From positions 1 to 17,012 of the forward strand of contig JALSIO010000455.1 of NCBI GenBank assembly GCA_026989995.1: a DNA stretch of 17,012 nt, read 5' to 3'. This DNA comes from Myxococcales bacterium (GTDB taxonomy: Bacteria > Myxococcota_A > UBA9160 > JALSIO01). Under the pieces are notes generated by a model, which saw only the letters and a program-made list of their open reading frames with translations, was not told where the DNA came from and did not search any database. Shown piece by piece: positions 8,472-15,458 of this stretch (position 1 is its first letter; every line of letters starts with the position of its first letter). Both the position numbers and the translations under genes were made by a program.

Positions 8472-9118
8472 GGCCCCGCCCCTCCGCCGGATTCCGGGGG
8501 GTCCACGTGCTCGTGGACGACGACCCGCGCTGGCCCCACCCCCCCGGCGCCCAGGCAGAGGCCGCCCTGCGCGGCGGGGCGGCGGTGATCCAGGTCCGGG
8601 CCAAGCACGGCTCCGACCGGTCCCGCCTCGTGTTGGCCCGGGACCTCCGGAAGAAGGCAACGCGCGCAGGCGTCGCGCTCGTGGTGAACGATCGCTTCGA
8701 TCTCGCGCTGCTCGCCGAAGCCGACGGCGTCCACCTCGGCCAGAGCGATCTGGCCCCGAGCCGGATTCCCCCGGACGCCCGGGAACGCCTGGCGGTGGGC
8801 CGCTCCACCCATGACCTCGCACAGGCCCGGCGGGCGGTCGAAGAGGGGGCCCGATACATCGCCTTCGGCCCGGTCTTCGCCACCTCGACCAAGGCCGACG
8901 CCGAGCCCGCCCGCGGCCTCGAAGCCCTCGCGGCGGTGGTTCGGGCCGTGGCCCCGCGCCCGGTGATCGCCATCGGCGGCATCACCGCGGAGCGGGCCCG
9001 TGCGGTGCGGGAGGCGGGCGCGGCCGGGGTGGCGGTGATCTCGGCGGTGGCCGGGAGCGCCGCGCCCCTGCAGGCGGTGCGCGACCTCGCCCTCCTCTTC
9101 CCCCGGGAGCCGCAATGA
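8468..9118 (+). CDS. thiE: Thiamine-phosphate synthase
   Basis: ThiE joins HMP-pyrophosphate and thiazole phosphate to form thiamine phosphate. The protein has 216 residues, the normal length, and a TIM-barrel pattern: GVHVLVDDDP at 11-20, IQVRAKHGSDRSR at 41-53 in place of the usual QxREK, LVVNDRFDLALLAEADGVHL at 71-90 followed by GQSDL, GRSTHDLAQA at 111-120, FGPVFATSTKADAEPARGLE at 133-152 (the pyrophosphate-binding GPxFxTxTK motif), AIGGI at 168-172, and GVAVISAV at 187-194. The intact TSTK motif favours ThiE over TenI. The GTG at 8468 overlaps the ntrC stop by 4 nt and the gene itself overlaps the next one by 4 nt, so translation is probably coupled. No other thiamine gene and no obvious TPP riboswitch lies nearby. 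Confidence 0.9.
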   Translation: MRPRPSAGFRGVHVLVDDDPRWPHPPGAQAEAALRGGAAVIQVRAKHGSDRSRLVLARDLRKKATRAGVALVVNDRFDLALLAEADGVHLGQSDLAPSRIPPDARERLAVGRSTHDLAQARRAVEEGARYIAFGPVFATSTKADAEPARGLEALAAVVRAVAPRPVIAIGGITAERARAVREAGAAGVAVISAVAGSAAPLQAVRDLALLFPREPQ

Positions 9119-10347
9119 GCGGCGTCGGGGAGCGCGCCATCGCCGCCCTCGGGCTCGTCTGCATGGTGGCGCTCGCCTGGCTCTGCTCCTCGAACCGGCG
9201 TCGCTTCCCGTGGCGCACCGTGCTCGCGGGCCTCGGCCTCCAGCTCGCCCTCGGAGCCTTTCTGCTCCGGAGCGCGCCGGGGCGCACCTTCTTCGTCGGC
9301 GTGAGCGAGCTCGTCGCGGCCCTCCTCGCCTACACCCGGGCCGGCACCGACTTCGTCTTCGGAGCGCTGCGGGAGACCGGATTCTCCTTCGTGATCGACG
9401 TCCTGCCCATCCTGATCTTCATGGGGAGCCTCTTCGCGGTTCTCTACCACCTCGGCGTGGTGCAGCGCGTGGTGGAGCTCCTCGCCCGGGCCATGAGCCG
9501 CAGTCTCGGCATCTCCGGCGCCGAGAGCCTCGCGGCAGTGGCCAACATCTTCGTGGGCATGACCGAAGCGCCCCTGCTCGTCCGCCCCTACATCCCGGAC
9601 ATGACCCGCTCCGAGCTCTTCTCGGTGATGAGCACCGGCATGGCCACCATCGCGGGCTCCGTGCTGCTCGCCTACGTGCAGATCCTCGGCGGCGGCGACT
9701 TCGCCGGACACCTCGTCACGGCCAGCCTGCTGTCGGCACCCGCTGCGATCCTGCTGGCCAAGATCATGGTCCCCGAGGAGGGGGTGCCGCGGACCGCCGG
9801 CGCAGGCCATGCCGCGGTGGAGCGGAGCTCCGTGAACCTCATCGATGCCGCGAGCCGGGGCGCCCTCGACGGCGCGCAGCTCGCCGCGATGATCGGGGCC
9901 CTGCTGATCGCCTTCGTGGCCCTCGTCCACCTGCTGAACGACGGCCTCGGGGCCGTGGGAGCCTTCGTCGGGAAACCCGAGCTCACCCTCGAGTGGCTCC
10001 TGGGCCTGCCCTTCGTGCCGCTCACCCTTCTGATGGGCGTCCCCCTGGACGACGCGCTTCGCATCGCCCCGGTGCTCGGCGTCAAGACGGCCTTCAACGA
10101 GTTTCTCGCCTACCAGGAGCTCGCCGAGCTGCTCCGCGAGGGCGCGGTGGCGCAGCGCTCGGCCGTGATCGCCTCCTACGCGCTCTGTGGCTTCGCGAAC
10201 TTCGGCTCGCTGGCGATCCTCCTCGGCGGCCTCGGCGGCATGGCCCCCGGCCGGCGGCCGGACATCGCGAGGCTCGGTCTCCGCTCCATCCTCTCCGGCA
10301 CGCTCGCAACCCTCATGACGGGTTGCGTCGCGGGGCTGCTGCTCTAG
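9115..10347 (+). CDS. nupC: Nucleoside transporter of the concentrative (CNT/NupC) family
   Basis: A membrane protein of 410 residues that should import nucleosides with H+ or Na+. The CNT motifs are clear: AGTDFVFGAL near 76-85, the NIFVGMTEAPLLVRPYIPDM segment with TRSELFSVMSTGMATIAGSV near 143-182, MGVPLDDALRIAPVLGVKTA followed by FNEFLAYQEL near 305-335, and YALCGFANFGSLAILLGGLG near 358-377. About ten hydrophobic segments are visible. Its ATG overlaps the thiE stop (ATGA), so it is the last gene of the dusB-ntrB-ntrC-thiE operon. Uptake of nucleosides as a nitrogen source, or of thiamine-related compounds, would make sense beside NtrBC and ThiE, but that is inference; family members are not known to me as thiamine transporters. 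Confidence 0.92.
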   Translation: MSGVGERAIAALGLVCMVALAWLCSSNRRRFPWRTVLAGLGLQLALGAFLLRSAPGRTFFVGVSELVAALLAYTRAGTDFVFGALRETGFSFVIDVLPILIFMGSLFAVLYHLGVVQRVVELLARAMSRSLGISGAESLAAVANIFVGMTEAPLLVRPYIPDMTRSELFSVMSTGMATIAGSVLLAYVQILGGGDFAGHLVTASLLSAPAAILLAKIMVPEEGVPRTAGAGHAAVERSSVNLIDAASRGALDGAQLAAMIGALLIAFVALVHLLNDGLGAVGAFVGKPELTLEWLLGLPFVPLTLLMGVPLDDALRIAPVLGVKTAFNEFLAYQELAELLREGAVAQRSAVIASYALCGFANFGSLAILLGGLGGMAPGRRPDIARLGLRSILSGTLATLMTGCVAGLLL

Positions 10348-10424
10348 CGCAGGTCCTCCGCGACCGCCGCCGACCCGCGGATCCCGCGCAGCCCGGGCGC
10401 TCGCGGGCTCTCGTGGAGACCGCC

Positions 10425-10462
10425 CGGACCGGGGGGCCTGTAACCAGCCCCCACCGGGTCCG
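10425..10462 (+). terminator. Imperfect hairpin after nupC, possible terminator
   Basis: CGGACC (10425-10430) pairs with GGTCCG (10457-10462), and GGGGGC (10432-10437) pairs with GCCCCC (10447-10452), giving two stacked 6-bp stems with a small asymmetric internal loop and a 9-nt apical loop. It lies 78 nt after nupC in the 219-bp region before the thioredoxin gene. No T-run follows, so termination is only a guess. Confidence 0.3.
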
Positions 10463-10566
10463 TACGTCCCGGGGCACGGGGGCCGCGCAGCGGGCAGGGG
10501 AGGCCCGCCCGCGGAGCCAGGAGGCCGGGGGCGCCCGGCCCCCGACGCAAAGAGAAGGAGCGAGCC

Positions 10567-11043
10567 ATGGTCCGACCCCCTTTTCCGCCTTCCGTCGCCG
10601 CGCCCGCCCGCTGCGGACGCCGCCCGTCCGCCCGGGCGGCCGCCGCGATCACCCTGCTGGCCGCGTTCGCGGCCGCGCCCGCCCTGGGCGCCGGCGCCGA
10701 GCGCCCCACCGTGATCGAGTTCCACGCCGACTGGTGCGGCACCTGCGCCCTGGTCGAACCGGTCCTGGAGACCCTCGAACGCGAGCACCGCGGGCTCGTC
10801 CGCTTCGTGCGCTTCGACGTGAGCAACCGCGCGTCACTGGCCTCCTCGCGCCATGAGGCCGAGCGCCTGGGCCTCCTCGAGGTCTTCGAGGCGTTCCGCT
10901 CTCGAACCGGAACCGTGGCGGTCCTCGACCCGCGCGGCGAGCCCGTGGAGGTCTTCCGCGGCGAGACCGACCTCGACCGCTACCGCGCGGCCATCGCCCG
11001 CGCAGCGGCGCGGGCCACGCCGCAGGAGGAGGAGCGCTCGTGA
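10567..11043 (+). CDS. Exported thioredoxin-like thiol reductase
   Basis: A protein of 158 residues with an N-terminal signal or anchor: basic residues up to about 22, a hydrophobic stretch AAAAITLLAAFAAAPALG at 24-41, and a likely cleavage near ALGAGA. The mature part has a thioredoxin fold with the redox motif W56-C57-G58-T59-C60 in EFHADWCGTC. The usual cis-proline region appears as FRSRTGTVAVLDPRGEPVE, where the expected TP is replaced by TG-TVAV, so the cis-proline is not evident. It should act outside the inner membrane, taking electrons from the CcdA-type protein encoded next to it, with which it overlaps by 4 nt. GAAGGAG precedes the ATG. It resembles cyanobacterial TxlA and plant HCF164 more than TlpA, which supports a role in cytochrome c or periplasmic thiol reduction. 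Confidence 0.87.
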   Translation: MVRPPFPPSVAAPARCGRRPSARAAAAITLLAAFAAAPALGAGAERPTVIEFHADWCGTCALVEPVLETLEREHRGLVRFVRFDVSNRASLASSRHEAERLGLLEVFEAFRSRTGTVAVLDPRGEPVEVFRGETDLDRYRAAIARAAARATPQEEERS

Positions 11044-11873
11044 GCGCGGTCGCGGAGCCGGGCGAACTCGCACCCGGCCGCCCCCTCTTCCGCCACCCGG
11101 CCTTTCTCGGAACGCTTCTCGCCGGTGCCGCCGGCGCGCTGCTCCTCGCCCCCGCGTGGAGCGGGATCGCGGCCCGTCTCGCCGGGCTCGAGTTCTGGCT
11201 CGGCCGCGCCCTGCCCCTGGAGGCGGTCCCGGCAGGCGCCGCGGTCCTGCTTCCGCTGCTCGGCGTCGCCGCAGGGCTCGTGGCGAGCGTGTCGCCCTGC
11301 GTCCTGCCCCTGGTCCCGCTGAACGTGGCCGCCATCGGCGCCGCCGGGGCTTCCGGCCCGCGCGCAGTCGCGCTCTCGGCCCGCTTCGTCCTCGGCACGG
11401 CCCTTGCGCTCACGGCGCTCGGCCTCATCGGCGACGTGGCCGGCTGGCTGCTGGTCGAACAGCGCGGCCCCGTGCTCCTCGGCGCCGGGCTCGTCCTCGT
11501 CTACCTCGGCCTCGCCGCTGCCGAGGCGGCACCGCTGCCCCTGGCCGGACGCGCGCCCGGGGCCGGCCGACGGCTGGGACCGACCCTTGCGGGGGCCGCC
11601 TTCGCCCTCGTGACCACGCCGTGCGCGAGCCCGCTGCTCGCGGGCCTGCTCGCCGCCGCGACGGCGACCGGCGTGCCCGGCCTCGGCGCCGCCACCCTCG
11701 GCGGCTTCGCGCTCGGCTACACGGCCCTGGTGTTCGCGGCGGGCGCCTTCGGGGGCGGCCTGGTGGGGCGCCTGCGGGCCCTCTCGAGCGACGCACCGCG
11801 CGCGGCCGCTGCGGCGGTGCTCCTCGTGGCCGGGATGGGCTTCGGGCTCGCGGGCCTCCGCTGGTTTGTCTGA
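11040..11873 (+). CDS. ccdA: CcdA/DsbD-type transmembrane thiol electron carrier
   Basis: A membrane protein of 277 residues. The CcdA core starts near residue 66 and has the two redox cysteines in the family motifs ASVSPCVLPLVPLN (Cys87) and VTTPCASPLLAG (Cys195), which pass electrons from cytoplasmic thioredoxin to the outer face. About six hydrophobic helices fit CcdA. An additional N-terminal hydrophobic segment (22-40) and linker precede the core, more than in the shortest CcdA proteins. The GTG at 11040 overlaps the thioredoxin stop (GTGA). Together the two genes form the equivalent of DsbD split into a membrane part and an extracytoplasmic thioredoxin part. Targets could be apocytochrome c or periplasmic disulfides; no cytochrome maturation gene is visible here. 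Confidence 0.92.
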   Translation: MSAVAEPGELAPGRPLFRHPAFLGTLLAGAAGALLLAPAWSGIAARLAGLEFWLGRALPLEAVPAGAAVLLPLLGVAAGLVASVSPCVLPLVPLNVAAIGAAGASGPRAVALSARFVLGTALALTALGLIGDVAGWLLVEQRGPVLLGAGLVLVYLGLAAAEAAPLPLAGRAPGAGRRLGPTLAGAAFALVTTPCASPLLAGLLAAATATGVPGLGAATLGGFALGYTALVFAAGAFGGGLVGRLRALSSDAPRAAAAAVLLVAGMGFGLAGLRWFV

Positions 11874-11962
11874 GTCGGGGCCGTCCGCACGGCGGCGGCG
11901 CTTCCCCGAGGCCACCGCGGGACCGCCGCAGCCCGCCCGGGGATCGCCCCTGCGGCCGGTCT

Positions 11963-12001
11963 GCGCGCAGGCCGCCGGCCTCCCGCCCGCGGCCTGCGCG
12001 C
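11963..12001. repeat. Perfect 13-bp inverted repeat after ccdA
   Basis: GCGCGCAGGCCGC (11963-11975) and GCGGCCTGCGCGC (11989-12001) are exact reverse complements separated by 13 nt. This is the longest perfect stem I found. It lies in the 208-bp gap between ccdA and the flagellar-rod-like gene. A second pairing, CCTCCCG in the loop (11979-11985) with CGGGAGG just downstream (12002-12008), competes with it. No T-run follows. It could terminate the trx-ccdA transcript or act in the leader of the next gene. Confidence 0.5.
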
Positions 12002-12081
12002 CGGGAGGACGGGGAGGCTCGAGTCGCCGCACCGATCGGCCGATGGATTCCTCGGGGAGGGTTCACCGGGGAGCCCGATCC

Positions 12082-12381
12082 GTGCAGGCCTCCAAGATCG
12101 CCATCACCGGGATCCGCTCGGCCCACGTGGGCGTCGCTGCGGCCGCCCACAACCTCGCCAACCTCAACACCCCCGAGTTCCGCCCCGTCCGCGCGGTGCA
12201 GGAGACCGCGCCCGGGGGTGGAAGCCGCGCGCGGGTGGTGCGCACCTCGGAGCCGGCCGCGGTGGAGATCGCGCGTGAGCTCGTCTCGATGGAGCTCGCC
12301 TCCGTGCAGGCCCGAGCCTCCTCCGGGGTGGTCGCCGCCGAGCGCGAGATGCTCGGCTCGCTCTTCGACGCCTTCGCCTGA
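12082..12381 (+). CDS. Minimal flagellar-rod-family protein (FlgC/FlgB-like), orphan
   Basis: A protein of 99 residues with only the two conserved ends of flagellar rod proteins. The N-terminal part, AAHNLANLNTPEFRP (about 21-35), matches the rod signature that normally reads NIANANTPGYK. The C-terminal helix contains VEIARELVSMELASVQARAS and then VVAAEREMLGSLFDAFA (about 64-99), which matches the FlgC/FlgG C-terminal helix. FlgC is usually near 135-140 residues, so the middle domain is almost absent. I chose the GTG at 12082 because GGGGAG lies about 8 nt ahead; an in-frame ATG at 12043 would add 13 unrelated residues. No other flagellar gene is nearby. It may be a diverged, non-flagellar or accessory relative. 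The family assignment is fairly sure, the function is not. Confidence 0.75.
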   Translation: MQASKIAITGIRSAHVGVAAAAHNLANLNTPEFRPVRAVQETAPGGGSRARVVRTSEPAAVEIARELVSMELASVQARASSGVVAAEREMLGSLFDAFA

Positions 12382-12459
12382 GCTCCGGCCTCGAAACCCG
12401 AAACGCGAGCGGCGCCCGAACAGCGTCCGCGAGCCCGCACCTCGGAGCACGCGGCCCGG

Positions 12460-13020
12460 TCAACCACCCGGACCCGCGGCGCGCGCCAGCTTGAGGGCGA
12501 TCTGGGACTTCTCGCCGTGGCCGCCCACGATCAGGTTCGCCTCGCGCCCCTCCTTGCGCGCGAGAAGGATGTGCTGGCCCGCCACCTGGACCTCTCGCGC
12601 GATCTTCCAGCCCGAATCCGCGAAGCCCTGGCGGTAGAAGGAGAAGACCTCGTCGGCGGGCGTGTCGGCCTCGAACATCACCACGAGGTTCCCCTCCCCG
12701 GGCGCGCTGTTGGCCATGACCGGGGTGGCCCCCGGAAAGCGGGGGACATCGTCGGGGTAGTCCGCAGGGAGCTCCACCGGCCTCTCGAGATCCATGGTGA
12801 AGACCTCTCCCTGCTCCCCGCGAAACTCGATGCGCCCGCCCTCGCCGAGGCGCGCCCCGGGCTCGGAGGAGGCCGCCTCCGGCGGCGGCCCCGCGGCCTC
12901 GTCGCCTCCCCCGCACGCGAGGGCGGCGACGAGCGCGAGCAGCGGTGCGAGCCCCGCCCGTGCGGCAGCCCGCCGTCGGGGCACCCCGGTCCACCCGACC
13001 CGTCCTGCCTGGGTCCGCAT
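12460..13020 (-). CDS. Lipoprotein of unknown function
   Basis: A protein of 186 residues with a basic N-terminus, a hydrophobic stretch LAPLLALVAALAC and a likely lipobox with Cys36, followed by GGGDEAAG. The linker to about 65 is Gly/Pro/Glu rich and disordered-looking. The mature domain (about 66-180) contains ELPADYPDDVPRFPGATPVM, VVMFEADTPADEVFSFYRQG and then FADSGWKI, a pattern seen in hypothetical lipoproteins where a decayed alpha/beta domain follows an FPGA segment. I recognise no enzyme motif. The ATG at 13020 has GGGGAGG 6 nt upstream. It diverges from the SDR gene across 178 bp and converges on the flagellar-rod-like gene. A role at the cell envelope is inferred from the lipobox only. 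Confidence 0.8.
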   Translation of the reverse strand: MRTQAGRVGWTGVPRRRAAARAGLAPLLALVAALACGGGDEAAGPPPEAASSEPGARLGEGGRIEFRGEQGEVFTMDLERPVELPADYPDDVPRFPGATPVMANSAPGEGNLVVMFEADTPADEVFSFYRQGFADSGWKIAREVQVAGQHILLARKEGREANLIVGGHGEKSQIALKLARAAGPGG

Positions 13021-13121
13021 GGCATCCTCCCCTCGACCCGGGCCGCTACCCGGGTCCCCGCCGCGAATCGCGGTGCGGCACGGATCCGCGCGAAGATACC
13101 GCGCATCGCCCGGCGCCGGTC

Positions 13122-13149
13122 CTTGTGCCGGCCGAGGAGCCGGGGCAAG
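13122..13149 (+). repeat. Stem-loop in the SDR leader
   Basis: CTTGTGCCGGC (13122-13132) and GCCGGGGCAAG (13139-13149) form an 11-bp stem with one G-G mismatch and one G-U pair, around a 6-nt loop. It lies about 50 nt before the SDR start, in the divergent region with the lipoprotein gene. It could be an operator-like inverted repeat or a leader hairpin, and its function is unknown. Confidence 0.3.
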
Positions 13150-13198
13150 CTCCCGCCGCCCCCGCGGCGGAAGCGGGGCCGGGTGAGGAGGAGGCGCG

Positions 13199-14044
13199 GT
13201 GGTGGATCCCTTCCGGGAGCGGGTCGCGGTGATCACCGGCGGCGGCAGCGGGATCGGTGCCGGCCTCGCCCGGGCCTTCGCGGCCCGCGGGGCCCGGCTC
13301 GTGCTCGCGGACATCGATGAGGAGGCCCTCGCGGCCACGTCGGACGAGCTCGCCGCGGCGGGCGCCCGGGTGCTCACCGTCCCCACCGACGTCCGGGACC
13401 GCGCAGCGGTGCGGGCCCTCGCCGATCGCGCCTTCGCGGAGTGCGGGGCGGTGCACCTGCTGTGCAACAACGCCGGGGTCGCCACCTTCGGCCCCATCGT
13501 CCGCGCGAGCGACGCGGACTGGGACTTCACCCTGGGCGTGAATCTCCTCGGCGTGGTCCACGGAGTCCAGGCCTTCGTCCCGCGGATGATCGAGCAGGGC
13601 GAGGGCGGCCACGTGGTCAACACCGCGTCCATGGCCGGTCTGGTGGGGATGGCGATGCTGGGGATCTACTGCACCAGCAAGTTCGGGGTGGTGGGGCTCT
13701 CCGAAGCCCTCCACCTGGAGCTCGCGCCCCACGGCATCGGGGTCTCGGTCCTCTGCCCGGGCCTGGTGGAGACCCGCATCGGCGAGAACACCCGGAAGCT
13801 GCACCCGGAGTTGCGGGGCGCCGAGCCCGATCCCGGTGACGCGCCAGCGATCCGCCCCACGGTGGTCCTGACCCCCGACGATGTCGCCGCTCGGGTGGTC
13901 GAAGCCATCGAGCGCGGCTGGCTGTACGTGATCACGCACCCCGAACAGTGGGACATGCTCAGGCGCCGTGCCGCCCGCATCGAACGGGCCTGCCGGGAGC
14001 AGCTCGGGACGGAGACCGCGCCGAGCACGCCCGCACCGGGCTGA
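13199..14044 (+). CDS. Short-chain dehydrogenase/reductase, classical SDR
   Basis: An NAD(P)-dependent oxidoreductase of 281 residues. The cofactor motif TGGGSGIG is at 13-20, the second-strand Asp38 in LVLADID suggests NAD(H) preference, NNAG is at 90-93, Asn115 lies in GVNLLG, the catalytic Ser144 is in NTASMAG, and Tyr157 with Lys161 form YCTSK; the complete catalytic tetrad is present. After CPGLVETRI comes a longer C-terminal region (GWLYVITHPEQWDMLRRR) seen in SDRs of lipid- or steroid-degrading bacteria. The substrate is unknown. AGGAGGAGG lies 4-12 nt ahead of tandem GTG codons at 13199 and 13202, either of which may start. It converges on the histidine kinase gene with 14 nt between stops. 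Confidence 0.93.
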   Translation: MVDPFRERVAVITGGGSGIGAGLARAFAARGARLVLADIDEEALAATSDELAAAGARVLTVPTDVRDRAAVRALADRAFAECGAVHLLCNNAGVATFGPIVRASDADWDFTLGVNLLGVVHGVQAFVPRMIEQGEGGHVVNTASMAGLVGMAMLGIYCTSKFGVVGLSEALHLELAPHGIGVSVLCPGLVETRIGENTRKLHPELRGAEPDPGDAPAIRPTVVLTPDDVAARVVEAIERGWLYVITHPEQWDMLRRRAARIERACREQLGTETAPSTPAPG

Positions 14045-14050
14045 AGGCCC

Positions 14051-14072
14051 GCGACGCCTCAGGCGGCGTCGC
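14051..14072. terminator. Bidirectional hairpin between convergent SDR and kinase genes
   Basis: GCGACGCC (14051-14058) and GGCGTCGC (14065-14072) form a perfect 8-bp stem with the 6-nt loop TCAGGC, which contains the kinase stop codon. Its place between two convergent genes suits a two-way transcript end, but there is no T-run on either side. Confidence 0.4.
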
Positions 14073-15456
14073 CCTGCCAGCGGGGCAGCCGCACCGTGAA
14101 GGTCGCCCCCTGCCCGGGGGTGCTTGCCGCCTGGATCTCGCCGCGGTGGGCCCGCGCGATCTCCCGTGCGATGGTCAGGCCGAGGCCACTGCCCGGCTCC
14201 GCCTCGCGGCCGTCCGCCCGGTGGAAGCGCTCGAAGATGTGCTCCATCTCCTCGGGCGGGATCCCCGGGCCGGTGTCGGAGACCCGCACCCACGCGTGCT
14301 CCCCGTCGGCATCGATCTCGATCTCGACCTGTCCGAGGCGTGGGGTGTATTTGAGGGCGTTGTGGACCAGATTGGCGAAGAGCTGGTGGAGCCAGCTGGC
14401 GTCCCCCTGCACCCGGACCTCCCGCGGACCCCGCACCTCGAGCGCCACCTCCCGCTCCGAGGCGACCGGCTGGAAGAACTCCGCCACCGTCTCGAGAAGC
14501 TCCGGGAGGTCCACCACCCGGCGCCGGTCCGGGGGCAGCCCCGCTTCGGACTGCGCCAGCCGCAGCATGGCGTTGACCGACTCCGCGAGGTGCTCCACCT
14601 GCATCCCGAGCTCCTCGAGAACCCCGCGGTACTCACCGGCCGGGCGCTCCTTCTCGAGGGTGATCTCGATCTGGGCGCGCAGCGCCGCGAGTGGCGTGCG
14701 GAGCTGGTGGGCGGCGTCGGCACTGAAGCGCCGGAGGCTCGCGACGCCGGCTTCGATCCGGCCGATCATCTCGTTCAGGGTTTCGGAGAGCCGATCGAGC
14801 TCGTCGCCCGAGCTGGTCGTGGGCAGCCGCTCCTGCAGGTTGCTCGTGCCGATGGCTCGGGCCTTCTCGGTGATCTCGCGGATGGGTCGGAGGCTTCCCC
14901 GGGCGAGCCACCAGCCCATGACCGCCGTGAGCGCGACCACGATGGGCAAGGCGAGGAGGAAGACGTCGCGGATGTGACCGGCGGAGCCGGCGAAACGCGC
15001 CGACGAGATTCCCACCTGGACGAATCCGCCAGGGACTCGCATAGCCCGCACCAGGTAGGGTCCGTCCGCCCCCACGTCCACCCGATCGTGGTCGCTGGCA
15101 CGGCGCCCCTCCGCCACGGAGGCGAGCAGCGGGACCGACCGGCGCGCAAAGATTCCCCAGGTGCGACCCGGGCGCCCCGACTCGTCGAAGAGGGCCACGG
15201 AGAGGTCGAGCTCGGGATCGGAGCCGCGGACACGCCGGGCCACGTAGTCCGCCACCGCGTCTCGATCCCCCGGGTGGCGGCGAATCTCGTCCACGATCGC
15301 CCGGCTCTGCTCCGAGAGCAGCAGGCGGGCCTGCCGGTAGATCCGCCTCTCGACCCGGTCGTAGGCGTAGGCCATGAAAAGCGAGAGCGTGACCAGCATC
15401 GCCGCGCCGTAGCGCAGCGTCCACTGGACCCGGATCGACGGTCGTCGCGGGGCCAC
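14059..15456 (-). CDS. Membrane sensor histidine kinase of a two-component system
   Basis: A kinase of 465 residues. A first membrane helix at about 15-32 (RYGAAMLVTLSLFMAYAY) is followed by a periplasmic sensor of about 130 residues, a second helix at 164-185 (FLLALPIVVALTAVMGWWL), a HAMP domain starting at SLRPIREITEKARAI, and a HisKA helix with His250 in FSADAAHQLRTPLAALR. The HATPase domain has N-box LFANLVHNALKYTP at 359-372, DTGPGI at 394-399 and GSGLGLTIA at 422-430. The GTG at 15456 lies 2 nt after the stop of the response regulator encoded before it, so the pair is co-translated. The architecture resembles CusS/CopS-type kinases, but the sensor domain shows no metal-binding pattern, so the signal is unknown. 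Confidence 0.93.
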   Translation of the reverse strand: MAPRRPSIRVQWTLRYGAAMLVTLSLFMAYAYDRVERRIYRQARLLLSEQSRAIVDEIRRHPGDRDAVADYVARRVRGSDPELDLSVALFDESGRPGRTWGIFARRSVPLLASVAEGRRASDHDRVDVGADGPYLVRAMRVPGGFVQVGISSARFAGSAGHIRDVFLLALPIVVALTAVMGWWLARGSLRPIREITEKARAIGTSNLQERLPTTSSGDELDRLSETLNEMIGRIEAGVASLRRFSADAAHQLRTPLAALRAQIEITLEKERPAGEYRGVLEELGMQVEHLAESVNAMLRLAQSEAGLPPDRRRVVDLPELLETVAEFFQPVASEREVALEVRGPREVRVQGDASWLHQLFANLVHNALKYTPRLGQVEIEIDADGEHAWVRVSDTGPGIPPEEMEHIFERFHRADGREAEPGSGLGLTIAREIARAHRGEIQAASTPGQGATFTVRLPRWQGDAA

Positions 15457-15458
15457 CC

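Noticed and set aside
8471..8510. TPP riboswitch upstream of thiE
   Set aside because: There is no leader at all, since thiE overlaps ntrC, and the conserved CTGAGA and ACCTGA elements are not seen there.
5865..8822. A 985-codon minus-strand open frame opposite ntrB, ntrC and thiE
   Set aside because: The plus-strand genes have complete catalytic motifs, and the minus-strand product is low-complexity Arg/Gly/Pro sequence. It is an artefact of GC-rich third positions.
8468..9118. TenI or a thiazole tautomerase instead of ThiE
   Set aside because: The pyrophosphate-binding GPVFATSTK motif and the NDR and DGVHLGQ motifs are intact, as in true thiamine phosphate synthases.
11976..12008. H-type pseudoknot using the loop of the 13-bp stem
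   Set aside because: The downstream strand follows the 13-bp stem with no linker, so the last loop cannot span that stem. Only mutually exclusive hairpins are possible.
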